From positions 6,758,001 through 6,822,000 of the forward strand of contig NZ_CP048405.1 of the NCBI RefSeq assembly GCF_014084125.1: a DNA stretch of 64,000 nucleotides, read 5' to 3'. The stretch is from Streptacidiphilus sp. PB12-B1b. Lineage in GTDB: Bacteria; Actinomycetota; Actinomycetes; Streptomycetales; Streptomycetaceae. This document shows, piece after piece, positions 1-7,802 of the stretch (its first letter is position 1; the number at the start of each line of letters is the position of its first letter). Below the pieces are notes generated by a model, which had not been told where the DNA came from, did no database searches, and was given only the letters and a program-made list of their open reading frames with translations. A program made the position numbers and the translations under genes.

Positions 1-405
1 GACTCCACCGTGGACCCGGCCGCCGTGCGCAAGGTCGTGATCACCTCCGGCAAGTTCTACTACGACCTGGAGGCGGCCCGGACCGAGCGCGGCATCACCG
101 ACACCGCGATCGTCCGCGTCGAGCGGCTGTACCCGCTGCCCATCGCCGAGCTCCAGGAGGAGCTGCAGCGCTACGGCAACGAGGTGCAGTACGTCTGGGC
201 CCAGGAGGAGCCCTCCAACCAGGGCGCGTGGCCGTTCATCGCGCTGAACCTGGTGGACCACCTGGACGTGGTCGTCGGCCGCAACGCCAACGGCTCCCGG
301 CTGCGCCGCGTCGCCCGCCCGGCCTCCTCCGCCCCGGCGGTCGGCTCGGCCAAGCGCCACGCGGTCGAGCAGGCCCAGCTGGTCGAGGACGTCTTCTCGA
401 TCTGA
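1..405 (+). CDS. sucA: 2-oxoglutarate dehydrogenase E1 (SucA/Kgd type), C-terminal end only
   Basis: This is the 3' end of the gene; the reading frame is open from base 1, so the start lies outside the window. The visible 134 residues are the C-terminal transketolase-like part of the thiamine-diphosphate E1 component of 2-oxoglutarate dehydrogenase. They include KVVITSGKFYYDLEAAR, the RVERLYPLP stretch and the WAQEEPSNQGAW segment, all typical of SucA/Kgd. In actinobacteria this polypeptide is usually a fused decarboxylase/succinyltransferase of the TCA cycle, but the N-terminal part is not visible here. It is followed by a strong hairpin and a DUF6104 gene, the usual streptomycete arrangement. 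Confidence 0.93.
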   Translation, partial: DSTVDPAAVRKVVITSGKFYYDLEAARTERGITDTAIVRVERLYPLPIAELQEELQRYGNEVQYVWAQEEPSNQGAWPFIALNLVDHLDVVVGRNANGSRLRRVARPASSAPAVGSAKRHAVEQAQLVEDVFSI

Positions 406-425
406 TCCTGGTTCCCCCCGCCGTA

Positions 426-477
426 CGGCGAAGGCCCGGGCGCCCCTCCCCACCAGGAGGGCCCCGGGCCTTCGCCG
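426..477 (+). terminator. Terminator hairpin after sucA
   Basis: A perfect 15-bp stem pairs CGGCGAAGGCCCGGG (426-440) with 463-477 and extends inward over GCCC/GGGC-type pairs. It begins 20 nt after the sucA stop. There is no U-tract, as is common in GC-rich actinomycetes. Confidence 0.8.
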
Positions 478-524
478 TCGCCGCACCCCCACCCCCTACC
501 ACCGTCACCCGTACCGGAGAGCGC

Positions 525-704
525 ATGTACTTCACCGACCGAGGCATCGAGGAGCTGCAGAGCCGTCGCGGCGAGGAGGAGGTCAGCTTCGACTGGCTGG
601 CCGACCGGCTGCAGGAGTTCGTGGACCTGAACCCGGAGTTCGAGGTCCCGGTCGAGCGGCTGGCCACCTGGCTGGCCCGGCTGGACGACGAGGACGAGGA
701 GTAG
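525..704 (+). CDS. DUF6104 family small acidic protein
   Basis: A 59-residue acidic protein starting MYFTDRGIEELQSRRGEEE and ending in a run of Asp/Glu (LDDEDEE). It matches the DUF6104 family, short proteins conserved in streptomycetes directly downstream of sucA. The ATG at 525 has a GGAGA ribosome-binding site five bases upstream. No membrane segment, signal peptide or cysteine cluster is visible. The function is unknown; position and conservation suggest a house-keeping role, possibly linked to the dehydrogenase complex, but that is inference. Confidence 0.85.
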   Translation: MYFTDRGIEELQSRRGEEEVSFDWLADRLQEFVDLNPEFEVPVERLATWLARLDDEDEE

Positions 705-712
705 CACGCGGC

Positions 713-769
713 TTGACTTCCCAGCGACGCGATATATCGTGAATACCAGAAGACGCGATACATGACGCG
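713..769 (+). promoter_or_regulatory. Promoter with overlapping CGATATATCG palindrome, probable PadR operator
   Basis: A -35-like TTGACT (713-718) is followed by GACGCGATATATCGTG (726-741), whose core CGATATATCG (730-739) is a perfect palindrome covering the expected -10 region. A degenerate copy, GACGCGATACATGACGCG, lies at 752-769. The element stands directly in front of the DUF4097-PadR operon. AT-rich ATAT-centred palindromes are typical of PadR-family operators, so autorepression by the downstream PadR protein is the likely reading (inference). Confidence 0.6.
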
Positions 770-800
770 TCCTCTCGCCTTCGCATTCGGGGAGTCAGGC

Positions 801-1724
801 ATGTCCGAGCAGTGGACCATCGACGCACCGCAGAAGCTCACCCTCGACCAGGACGTCCGGCGGCTGCGCGTGCGCACCGTCGCCGGCGAGGTCAACGTCG
901 TCGCCGCCGAGGGGCCCGCGCGGCTGGAGGTCAGCGAGATCGAGGGGCCGCCGCTCAGGGTCGTCCTGAAGGGCGGCGAGCTCACCGTCTCCTACGAGGA
1001 CCTGGCCTGGAAGGACTTCCAGTGGAAGGGCCTGTCGCACGTGATCGGGCTGTGGCGGACCAAGCGGCGGGCGGTGGTCTCGCTGGCCGTCCCGGCGGGC
1101 ACCACCGTCGAGCTGGGCTCGGCCTCCTCCGAGACGGTCATCTCCGGCATCACCGCCCCGGTGACCGTGCACAGCGCCAGCGGGGCCATCACCCTGGTCC
1201 GGCTGGCAGGCAAGGTCGAGGCCAACAGCGCCTCCGGCAACGTCCAGGCGCAGTCGGTCTCCGGTGACCTCAAGGTCAACACGGTCTCCGGCGAACTGAC
1301 CGTCTTCGAGGGCGCCAGCGGCCGACTCAAGGCCAACTCGGTGAGCGGGGCCATGACCCTGGACCTGGCCCACGACAACGCCACCGACGTCAGCCTGAAC
1401 AACGTCTCCGGCGAGGTCGCGGTGCGGCTGCCCGCGCCGACCGACGCCAAGGTGAACGCCAACACCACCAGCGGCGACATCTCCAGCGCCTTCGACGAGC
1501 TGCGGGTCGGCGGCACCTGGGGCGCCAAGCAGATCACCGGCACCCTGGGCGCCGGCACCGGCACCCTGAAGATCACCACGGTCTCCGGCTCGGTCGCGCT
1601 GCTGCGCCGCCCCGCCACCGAGGACGACGCCCCGGCCGACGCGCCGCTCGCCCTCGACCCGGCCGACGGCATCGACTTCGGCAAGGACGACAAGGTCGAC
1701 ACCGACCAGGAGGACCAGGCATGA
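801..1724 (+). CDS. DUF4097 family beta-strand repeat protein
   Basis: A 307-residue protein built from short repeating beta-strand units such as ASGAITLVR, ASGNVQAQS, VSGDLKVNT and VSGELTVFE. This solenoid pattern defines the DUF4097/adhesin-like family. No signal peptide or membrane segment is visible. The C-terminus is acidic and probably disordered. The ATG at 801 is chosen because GGGGAG lies at 789-794; an upstream in-frame ATG at 762 has no such site and lies inside the operator region. The stop overlaps the start of the padR gene (ATGA), so the two are co-transcribed and probably translationally coupled. Such pairs are often envelope-stress-linked, but the biochemical role is unknown. 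Confidence 0.85.
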   Translation: MSEQWTIDAPQKLTLDQDVRRLRVRTVAGEVNVVAAEGPARLEVSEIEGPPLRVVLKGGELTVSYEDLAWKDFQWKGLSHVIGLWRTKRRAVVSLAVPAGTTVELGSASSETVISGITAPVTVHSASGAITLVRLAGKVEANSASGNVQAQSVSGDLKVNTVSGELTVFEGASGRLKANSVSGAMTLDLAHDNATDVSLNNVSGEVAVRLPAPTDAKVNANTTSGDISSAFDELRVGGTWGAKQITGTLGAGTGTLKITTVSGSVALLRRPATEDDAPADAPLALDPADGIDFGKDDKVDTDQEDQA

Positions 1725-2791
1725 GCCCCGTATTCGCGCACGGCCGACTGCGGCTGTACCTGCTCAAGCTCCTGGACGAGGCCCCGCGCCACGGCTACGA
1801 GGTGATCCGGCTGCTGGAGGAGCGCTTCCACGGCCTGTACGCGCCCTCCGCCGGGACGGTCTACCCCCGGCTGGCCAAGCTGGAGCAGGAGGGCCTGGTC
1901 GCGCACACCGTCGAGGGCGGCCGCAAGGTCTACCGGATCACCGACGCCGGGCGCGCCGAACTCAGCGACCGCGCAACGGAGTTGGACGCCCTGGAGGCGG
2001 AGATCCGGGACTCCGTCTCGCAGCTCGCCGACCAAATCCGGGAGGATGTCCGCGACTCCGCGCAGGATCTGCGCGAGGAGATGCGGCGGGCCGCCAAGGA
2101 GTCCAAGCGGCAGACCAAGAACACCTCCAAGGGCTGGGGGCCCGACCCGGTCTGGGGCGCCGAGGGCCCCTGGCCCGGCATGGACAAGGAGGCCTGGCAG
2201 CGCGCCAAGGAGGAGTGGCGGCAGGCCAAGGAGCAGGCCAGGGAGCAGACCCGGCAGGCCAAGGAGCAGGCCCGCAGCGCCCGCGAGGAGGCCCGGGCCG
2301 CCCGCGAGCAGACCCGGGCGGTACGCGACCAGGTCCGCGCCGAGGCGCACCGGGTCGGCGAGCAGATGCGCGCCCACGCCAAGAACGGCGACTGGCCGAC
2401 CGGCCTCGCCGAGGGCCTGGCCGAGCTGACCCGCACCCTCTCCGGCCTGGCCGACCCGGCCCGCTGGGGCGCGTCGGCCGAGCCCGGGGCGCAGTCGGGC
2501 TCCGACTGCCGTGGGCAGGGCGCGGCGCGGACCGGGGAGCGGACGGCGGCCGAGCGGGTGGACCTGGACCCCGACCGGGTCGATCCGGACAAGGACGGAG
2601 CAGCCCCGGAGCCCCTGCCGGACTGGGCCGAGACCGACGCGTCCGGCGATCCGCTGCGCGAGCTGCTGGGGCTGCTGGACCGGTTCCGGGACGAGGTGCG
2701 CGACCACGCCCGGGACGAGGGCGTGACGCCCGCCGCCCTGGCCCGGGCCCGCGCGGTGCTGGCCGCCGCTGCCCGCAGGCTGCGCGACTGA
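1721..2791 (+). CDS. PadR family transcriptional regulator with long helical C-terminal extension
   Basis: Residues 1-75 form the PadR winged helix (LYLLKLLDEAPRHGYEVIRLLEE, then GTVYPRLAKLEQEGLV and the YRITDAGRAEL wing). The rest of the 356 residues is unusual. A long heptad-rich, highly charged stretch (about 85-215, many KEQAR/REEAR-type repeats) predicts an extended coiled coil, followed by a linker and a C-terminal helix. A typical PadR protein has 110-180 residues, so this is about twice the normal length. It overlaps the DUF4097 gene by four bases. It most likely represses its own operon through the palindrome at 726-741 (inference). Confidence 0.88.
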   Translation: MSPVFAHGRLRLYLLKLLDEAPRHGYEVIRLLEERFHGLYAPSAGTVYPRLAKLEQEGLVAHTVEGGRKVYRITDAGRAELSDRATELDALEAEIRDSVSQLADQIREDVRDSAQDLREEMRRAAKESKRQTKNTSKGWGPDPVWGAEGPWPGMDKEAWQRAKEEWRQAKEQAREQTRQAKEQARSAREEARAAREQTRAVRDQVRAEAHRVGEQMRAHAKNGDWPTGLAEGLAELTRTLSGLADPARWGASAEPGAQSGSDCRGQGAARTGERTAAERVDLDPDRVDPDKDGAAPEPLPDWAETDASGDPLRELLGLLDRFRDEVRDHARDEGVTPAALARARAVLAAAARRLRD

Positions 2792-2812
2792 CGCCGCCGC
2801 CGGACCCGCACG

Positions 2813-2845
2813 AGGACGCCCCCGCCGAAACGGCGGGGGCGTCCT
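2813..2845. terminator. Bidirectional terminator between padR and tetR
   Basis: AGGACGCCCCCGCCG (2813-2827) pairs perfectly with 2831-2845 around an AAA loop. It lies 21 nt after the padR stop and 21 nt from the convergent tetR stop, so it can serve both genes. Confidence 0.85.
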
Positions 2846-2866
2846 GCGGTGCGTCCGGCCTGCGCC

Positions 2867-3511
2867 TCAGGCGGGCACGCGCTCCCGGTCGGCCGCCCGC
2901 AGCGCCTCCACCATGGCCGTCACGCCATGGCACAACGCCTCCTCCGGGCTCTCCCCGGCGGCGCGGCGCCCGGCCGCGGCCCTCGCCGCTGCCCGCGAGG
3001 CCCCCGGGTGGTGCGCCAGGCGGGTGGCCCCGCCCTCCCCGGCCGGTCCTGGCCCGGACTGCTCCTCGGCCGTCCGGCCCAGGACCAGGGCGATGAAGGC
3101 CCCGGCCGCGCGCGAGGCGTGCACCAGGCCGAACCCGGCCTGGTGCAGCACCACCACGGTCCGTTCGAAGCAGGCGCCGAGCGAGCCCGCGCGGCGCAGG
3201 TCGGCGCCGAGCGCCAGCCGGGCGCCGTCGGTGTGCGCCAGCAGTTCCCGGCGCAGCACCTCGGCGGTGTGCAGCAGCCACTGCGGCCACTCCCCGGGCT
3301 CGACCGGGGGGTCGAGATCGGGCAGCGAGGGGGCGAGCATGAGGTCCGTCATCCGGTCCATCAGCGCCCGCCTGGTGGTGAAGTGCCGGTACAGCGCCGG
3401 AGCCGGGACGTTCAGCTCCTGTGCGACCCGGCGCAGCGAGAGCCGCTCCAGGCCCTCCTCGTCCAGCAGCCGCAGGGCCGTGCGCGTAGCCAGGTCCCGG
3501 TCGATCGCCAT
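2867..3511 (-). CDS. TetR/AcrR family transcriptional regulator
   Basis: A 214-residue protein. Residues 8-45 form the TetR helix-turn-helix (ALRLLDEEGLERLSLRRVAQ, then PAPALYRHFTTRRALMDRM). The remainder is an all-helical domain resembling the tetracycline-repressor C-terminal domain, with an Ala/Arg-rich stretch near residues 160-185. The gene is upstream of, and co-directional with, the medium-chain dehydrogenase but separated from it by 118 nt. The ligand and targets cannot be read from the sequence. Regulation of the adjacent oxidoreductase is possible but not shown. Confidence 0.85.
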   Translation of the reverse strand: MAIDRDLATRTALRLLDEEGLERLSLRRVAQELNVPAPALYRHFTTRRALMDRMTDLMLAPSLPDLDPPVEPGEWPQWLLHTAEVLRRELLAHTDGARLALGADLRRAGSLGACFERTVVVLHQAGFGLVHASRAAGAFIALVLGRTAEEQSGPGPAGEGGATRLAHHPGASRAAARAAAGRRAAGESPEEALCHGVTAMVEALRAADRERVPA

Positions 3512-3629
3512 CGTCTGCGCACTCCTGTCCCGCCGTGGTGCCCCCGACCGACGTCGGTCAGCTTATGTGTCAGGGGGGAACCGGGCAGCTCAGGACGCGC
3601 CGACGTCACGGCGTCACAGTGTCACGGCC

Positions 3630-4589
3630 TCACGGCCGCAGCACGATCTTGCCGAAGACGTCGCCCTCGGCCAGCCGGGCGAGGCCCGCCCGGGCCTCGG
3701 TGAGCGGCAGCACGCTGTCGACGACCGGCCGCAGGCCGGTGTTGGCGCAGAACGAGAGCAGCCCGGCCAGCTCCTCCTTGGTGCCCATGGTGGAGCCGAC
3801 GACCCGCAGCTCCAGGAAGAAGATCCGGGTCAGCTCGGCCGGCGGGTTGGGGCCGCTGGTGGCGCCGGAGATGACGATGGTGCCGCCCGGGCGCAGCGAC
3901 TTGACCGAGTGCGACCAGGTGGCGGCGCCGACGGTCTCCATCACCGCGTCCACCCGCTCGGGCAGCCGGGCGCCGCTCTCGAAGACCGCGTCCGCGCCCA
4001 GCTCCAGCGCCCGGGCCCGCTTGGCCTCGTCCCGGCTGGTGGCCCAGACCCGCAGCCCGGCCGCCCGGCCGAGGGCGATCAGCGCGGTGGAGACGCCGCC
4101 GCCCGCGCCCTGCACCAGGACGGTGTCGCCGGGCTTGACCCCGGCGTTGGTGAACAGCATCCGGTAGGCGGTGAGCCAGGCCGTGGGCAGGCAGGCGGCC
4201 TGCTCGAAGGAGAGCTCGGGCGGCTTGGGCAGCAGGTTCCAGGTCGGCACGGCGACCCGCTCGGCGAAGGTGCCCTGGTAGCGCTCGGTGAGGATGGACC
4301 TCGGCTCGTCCGGCCCGACGCCGTGGCCGCTCTGGCCGACGACGGAGTGCAGCACGACCTCGTTGCCGTGCTCGTCGGTCCCGGCCGCGTCGCAGCCGAG
4401 GATCATCGGCAGCCGGCCGGGCGGCAGGCCGACCCCGCGCAGCGACCACAGGTCGTGGTGGTTCAGGCTGGCGGCCCGGACGGTGACCACGCTCCAGCCG
4501 GGGCGTGCCTCCGGCTCCGGGCGTTCACCCAGCTCCAGCCCGCTGAGCGGGTCGTCGGCGTCAATGCGGGCGGCGTAGGCAGCGAACAT
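3630..4589 (-). CDS. Zinc-independent medium-chain dehydrogenase / quinone oxidoreductase family protein
   Basis: A 319-residue NAD(P)H-dependent oxidoreductase of the MDR superfamily. The N-terminal GroES-like fold includes LNHHDLWSLRGVGLPPG and PMILGCDAAGTD. The Rossmann domain carries the nucleotide-binding VLVQGAGGGVSTALIALGR. The catalytic-zinc motif GHE and the structural four-cysteine cluster of classical alcohol dehydrogenases are absent, which points to the quinone-oxidoreductase/enoyl-reductase branch. The substrate is unknown. It stands alone between tetR and the malic enzyme gene, about 130 nt from the latter's stop, and may have its own promoter. Confidence 0.85.
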   Translation of the reverse strand: MFAAYAARIDADDPLSGLELGERPEPEARPGWSVVTVRAASLNHHDLWSLRGVGLPPGRLPMILGCDAAGTDEHGNEVVLHSVVGQSGHGVGPDEPRSILTERYQGTFAERVAVPTWNLLPKPPELSFEQAACLPTAWLTAYRMLFTNAGVKPGDTVLVQGAGGGVSTALIALGRAAGLRVWATSRDEAKRARALELGADAVFESGARLPERVDAVMETVGAATWSHSVKSLRPGGTIVISGATSGPNPPAELTRIFFLELRVVGSTMGTKEELAGLLSFCANTGLRPVVDSVLPLTEARAGLARLAEGDVFGKIVLRP

Positions 4590-4679
4590 GGTCCGACCCT
4601 AGGGCGGTCGCGCCGCCGGGCGGAACGGCGGCGCGGTGTGACATACGTCCGGTGGCGTCCCGCGCGGACGCCGTGCCCG

Positions 4680-4714
4680 CCGGCCGGGCGGGGCCGCGAC
4701 CCCCGCCCGGCCGG
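4680..4714 (-). terminator. Terminator hairpin after malic enzyme gene
   Basis: CCGGCCGGGCGGGG (4680-4693) pairs perfectly with 4701-4714 around a 7-nt loop, immediately downstream of the malic enzyme stop at 4723 on the minus strand. Confidence 0.75.
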
Positions 4715-4722
4715 CCCGGGCG

Positions 4723-5919
4723 TCAGAGCCGGGCCACGCCCTCGGCGCGGGCGGCGGCGGCGACGGCCCGGGTGACCGCCGGTGCCACCCGGGCGTCGAA
4801 CGGGCTGGGGATGACCTGCGCGGCCGTGAGGTCGTCGCCGACCAGGCCGGCCAGGGCGTCGGCGGCGGCGATCTTCATGCCCTCGGTGATCCGGCTGGCC
4901 CGGACCTGCAGCGCCCCGGCGAAGATGCCCGGGAAGGCCAGCACGTTGTTGATCTGGTTGGGGAAGTCGCTGCGGCCGGTGGCGACCACGGCCGCGTACT
5001 TGTGCGCGACCTCCGGGTGGACCTCGGGGTCGGGGTTGGCCATGGCGAAGATGAAGCAGTCCTTGGCCATGGTGGCCACCGCCTCCTCCGGGACCGTCCC
5101 GCCGGAGACGCCGATGAACACGTCGGCGCCGGCCAGCACGTCCACCAGCGACCCGGCCAGGCCGCCGCGGTTGGTCAGCTCGGCGATCTCGCGCTTGACG
5201 TCGGTCAGGTCGGTCCGGCCCACGTGCACCGCGCCCTGGCGGTCGCACAGCACCACGTCGCCGATGCCCGCGCCGACCAGGATCTTGGCGATGGCGATCC
5301 CGGCCGCGCCCGCACCGGAGATCACCGCGCGCAGGTCGGCCAGGGTGCGGTCGGTGAGCCGGGCGGCGTTGCGCAGCGCGGCCAGGGTGACCACGGCGGT
5401 GCCGTGCTGGTCGTCGTGGAAGACCGGGATGGACAGCGCCTCCTGCAGGCGGCGCTCGATCTCGAAGCAGCGGGGGGCGGAGATGTCCTCCAGGTTGACC
5501 CCGCCGAACGACGGCGCCAGCCGCACCACGGTCTCGACGATCTCGTCGACGTCGGTGGTGGCCAGCGCGATCGGGACCGCGTCCACGCCGCCGAACTGCT
5601 TGAAGAGGATCGCCTTGCCCTCCATGACCGGCAGCGAGGCCTCCGGGCCGATGTCGCCGAGGCCCAGCACTGCGGTGCCGTCGGTGACCACGGCGACCAC
5701 ATTGGACTTCCAGGTGTAGTCGTTGACCAGCTCCGGGTTGTCGGCGATCGCGGTGCAGACCCGGGCCACGCCGGGCGTGTAGGCCAGGGACAGGTCGTCC
5801 GCGTCGCGCACCGGCACAGTCGCAGTGATCTCCATCTTGCCGCCGCGGTGCAGCGCGAAGGCAGGATCGATCGGGTCCTGGTCGTTCAGGGGACGGGGGC
5901 TGATGATCTCGGCTGCCAC
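4723..5919 (-). CDS. NAD(P)-dependent malic enzyme
   Basis: A 398-residue enzyme that oxidatively decarboxylates malate to pyruvate, linking the TCA cycle with pyruvate and NAD(P)H supply. Diagnostic segments are LSLAYTPGVARVC, the NVVAVVTDGTAVLGLGDIGP nucleotide/malate region, the metal-site segment PVFHDDQHGTAVV, the Rossmann ISGAGAAGIAIAK and the FPNQINNVLAFPGIFAGAL signature. The GTG at 5919 is preferred because GAAGAGG lies just upstream, and it yields an N-terminus (VAAEIISPRP) like other streptomycete enzymes; the frame continues open to 5982. The short single-domain bacterial form lacks the phosphotransacetylase extension. Cofactor preference cannot be decided by eye. Confidence 0.93.
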   Translation of the reverse strand: MAAEIISPRPLNDQDPIDPAFALHRGGKMEITATVPVRDADDLSLAYTPGVARVCTAIADNPELVNDYTWKSNVVAVVTDGTAVLGLGDIGPEASLPVMEGKAILFKQFGGVDAVPIALATTDVDEIVETVVRLAPSFGGVNLEDISAPRCFEIERRLQEALSIPVFHDDQHGTAVVTLAALRNAARLTDRTLADLRAVISGAGAAGIAIAKILVGAGIGDVVLCDRQGAVHVGRTDLTDVKREIAELTNRGGLAGSLVDVLAGADVFIGVSGGTVPEEAVATMAKDCFIFAMANPDPEVHPEVAHKYAAVVATGRSDFPNQINNVLAFPGIFAGALQVRASRITEGMKIAAADALAGLVGDDLTAAQVIPSPFDARVAPAVTRAVAAAARAEGVARL

Positions 5920-6447
5920 GATGACCTCTTCGTCGTCGTTCGTGGAGGCCGCCGCCGCGCGGGAGCGGCGTCGGCCTCGCATTGAGGGTGGGTTGAGCTG
6001 TGGTGTCTCCGGTCGGTGCCGCTCCCGACACTAGCCGGGGCGCTGCTGCCGCACCGTTGTCTTTTCGTCCGCGCAACGAGCCCTTCACTCGCCCGACGCT
6101 CGTTCGATCCGCCCGCACAGACGGAGGGACACGCACTCGTACGAGCGGGGCCAGCAGAAGGGTCGCCCAACGCACTCGAGGGCGGCTTGGGACAGGTGGT
6201 GCGGCCGAGCAGGCGGGACTGGATGGTGCCTCGGCTCCGGAGCCTGTGTGACGGCTTCCGGTCCTGCGCACCACCCGGATCGGTCCCGATCCGGTGGCCT
6301 GCTCATGCGACGGGGGTCACCCGTTACCGGATTTTGGCACAGAACCCCCGCCGAGCGGGAGCCGGGGGCTGACATGTCCGGATTCCGGCGGTCTGCGCCC
6401 ACCCGGCCGGGGCCCGGCGGAACCGCTCTGGAACACTGTGGCCCGGC

Positions 6448-6486
6448 TTCGGCTCCGGTCCCTCCACAGTGGGGACCGGAGCCGAA
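6448..6486. repeat. Large perfect inverted repeat (14-bp arms, 11-nt loop)
   Basis: TTCGGCTCCGGTCC (6448-6461) is exactly complementary to 6473-6486. The loop ctccacagtgg contains a further CCA/TGG pairing. It lies 90 nt upstream of the CGNR start and about 530 nt from the malic enzyme start. It has no U-tract. It could be a terminator of a leader transcript, an attenuator or a protein-binding dyad. Confidence 0.6.
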
Positions 6487-6509
6487 CGACGCCGCAATGC
6501 AACGCCCTC

Positions 6510-6540
6510 GTAATACCCTTGTGTCATGGTGGGTCATTAC
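6510..6540. promoter_or_regulatory. Dyad GTAATACCC...GGGTCATTAC, candidate operator near the CGNR promoter
   Basis: GTAATACCC (6510-6518) faces GGGTCATTAC (6531-6540), an inverted repeat with one extra base, around a 12-nt spacer. It overlaps a -10-like TACCCT (6514-6519) and ends 36 nt before the GTG start of the CGNR regulator. Its position suggests an operator, possibly autoregulatory; this is inference. Confidence 0.35.
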
Positions 6541-6575
6541 CGACCGCGCCCCGGCAGATCATCGAGGGACATCCC

Positions 6576-7148
6576 GTGGAACTGGCCTCCTATGCGGACA
6601 TGGCCGTGCGCCTGGTGAACACCGAGGAGCCCGCCCGGCACCGGGACGGGCTGACCACGGTCGAGGCGGTCCGGGCGCTGTTCGGCCGGGGCAGCCGGGG
6701 GCTGCGGCTCGCCGACGAGTCCGACCTGCCCCGGCTGCGCTCGGTCCGGCTGCGGTTGCGGGCCGTCTTCGAGTCGGCCGCCGAGGGCGACGAGTCGCGC
6801 GCGGTGAACCTGCTCAACGAGCTGCTCACCGAGTACCCGATCAGCCCGATCATCTCCGGTCACGGCCTGCTGGACGACGGCGGCCGGCCGCAGTGGCACC
6901 TGCACATCGCCGAGAACGCCAACACCGCCACCGCGCTGTACGCGGCCGTGGCCGGGATGGGCCTGGCCGTCCACCTGACCGAGCAGGGCGTGGACCGGCT
7001 CGGCATCTGCCAGGCCGCGCCCTGCCGCAACGCCTACCTGGACACCTCCACCAACCGCTCCCGCCGCTACTGCTCGGACCGCTGCGCCACCCGGGCCAAC
7101 GTCGCCGCCTACCGCGCCCGCAAGCGCGAGGCCGCCTCGGCGCAGTAG
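6576..7148 (+). CDS. CGNR zinc-finger / ABATE domain putative stress-induced regulator
   Basis: A 190-residue protein with an N-terminal ABATE-like helical domain (ASYADMAVRLVNTEEPAR to about residue 130). At its C-terminus is a CGNR-type zinc finger with the spacing C-x4-C-x18-C-x3-C, seen in QAAPCRNAYLDTSTNRSRRYC and SDRC, followed by a basic tail. The eponymous CGNR tetrad appears here as CRNA. Family members are thought to be DNA-binding regulators. The GTG at 6576 is preceded by GAGGGA about 7 nt upstream. An ATG further upstream at 6534 is out of line with conserved homologues. Confidence 0.85.
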   Translation: MELASYADMAVRLVNTEEPARHRDGLTTVEAVRALFGRGSRGLRLADESDLPRLRSVRLRLRAVFESAAEGDESRAVNLLNELLTEYPISPIISGHGLLDDGGRPQWHLHIAENANTATALYAAVAGMGLAVHLTEQGVDRLGICQAAPCRNAYLDTSTNRSRRYCSDRCATRANVAAYRARKREAASAQ

Positions 7149-7173
7149 CGCCGGGCTCCGGCCGCGGGGCCGG

Positions 7174-7629
7174 TCAGCCGGGCGGGAGCGCGCCCAACCG
7201 GCGGGCGAAGGCGTACGGGGTGCGCCGCAGCAGCGGGCCCCACCAGCGCGCCGGGGCCAGCCAGGAGGGGCGGGGGGCGAGCCGGCACAGCACCCGGCCG
7301 AGCACCAGCTCGTCCGGGACGACGCCGAAGTCCCGGCTGTCGCCCTCGACCCGGCTGTTGTCGGACAGCAGCCACCAGCCGCCGGTCCTGCGTTCGGCCG
7401 CACGCTTCACCACCAGCAGCTCCTGCCGCAGCGGGTGCCGGGCGACCACGATGGCCCCGGGCCGCAGACGCGCGCCGTACCGGCACAGCAGCCGGTCGCC
7501 GTGACCAAGGGTGGGCGCCATGGACGGGCCGTCAACGTCCAGCAGCCCGTACCCCGCTGGCCTGCTTCCCCCTTCCGGGGGCTCCTGCGGCAGAGCCCCC
7601 GGAGCACGGTCGTTGATCTGCTCTGCCAT
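7174..7629 (-). CDS. sodX: Nickel-type superoxide dismutase maturation protease SodX
   Basis: A 151-residue S26-family (signal-peptidase-like) serine protease. The catalytic serine lies in DVDGPSMAPTLGHGD (Ser36) and the catalytic lysine in LLVVKRAAERR (Lys75), with the GWWLLSDN..EGDSRDFG box following. It has no N-terminal membrane anchor, as expected for the cytoplasmic enzyme that removes the propeptide of Ni-SOD so that His1 can bind nickel. It is divergent from sodN with 173 bp between the starts, the usual streptomycete pairing. The ATG at 7629 has AAGGG upstream; the frame is open to 7728 but without a better start. Confidence 0.93.
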   Translation of the reverse strand: MAEQINDRAPGALPQEPPEGGSRPAGYGLLDVDGPSMAPTLGHGDRLLCRYGARLRPGAIVVARHPLRQELLVVKRAAERRTGGWWLLSDNSRVEGDSRDFGVVPDELVLGRVLCRLAPRPSWLAPARWWGPLLRRTPYAFARRLGALPPG

Positions 7630-7740
7630 GCCGTTCACCCTTGCCTGCCGTGCGTCGGACCGTCGGATCCATCTTCGCCGACCGGGGCGCCAAGTCCACG
7701 GTTCGTACAGCTTTTGCCCTAGGACCACGGGGCAGACGGG

Positions 7741-7767
7741 TTGTCGGGACCCGAACGGGAGTAATCT
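7741..7767 (+). promoter_or_regulatory. Candidate sodN promoter
   Basis: A -10 hexamer TAATCT (7762-7767) lies 35 nt upstream of the sodN start, with a weak -35 TTGTCG (7741-7746) at 15-bp spacing. In S. coelicolor sodN is controlled by nickel through Nur and a sodF-derived RNA; no such site was identified here. Confidence 0.45.
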
Positions 7768-7802
7768 CGTCCCGGGAAGACGATCACAGGAAAGGGACTC
7801 TC

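Larger units (their letters stand above)
5920..6575. other. Long divergent intergenic region between malic enzyme and CGNR genes
   Basis: This 656-bp stretch holds no convincing gene; short open frames in it have no ribosome-binding site and a composition unlike the neighbours. It must carry the promoters of the malic enzyme gene (minus) and the CGNR gene (plus). Two inverted repeats stand out, at 6448-6486 and 6510-6540, both close to the CGNR gene and listed separately. I recognised no known riboswitch. Confidence 0.6.

Noticed and set aside
6016-6372. A 118-codon plus-strand frame in the malic enzyme-CGNR gap
   Set aside because: No ribosome-binding site, no recognisable domain, and amino-acid use typical of untranslated GC-rich DNA.
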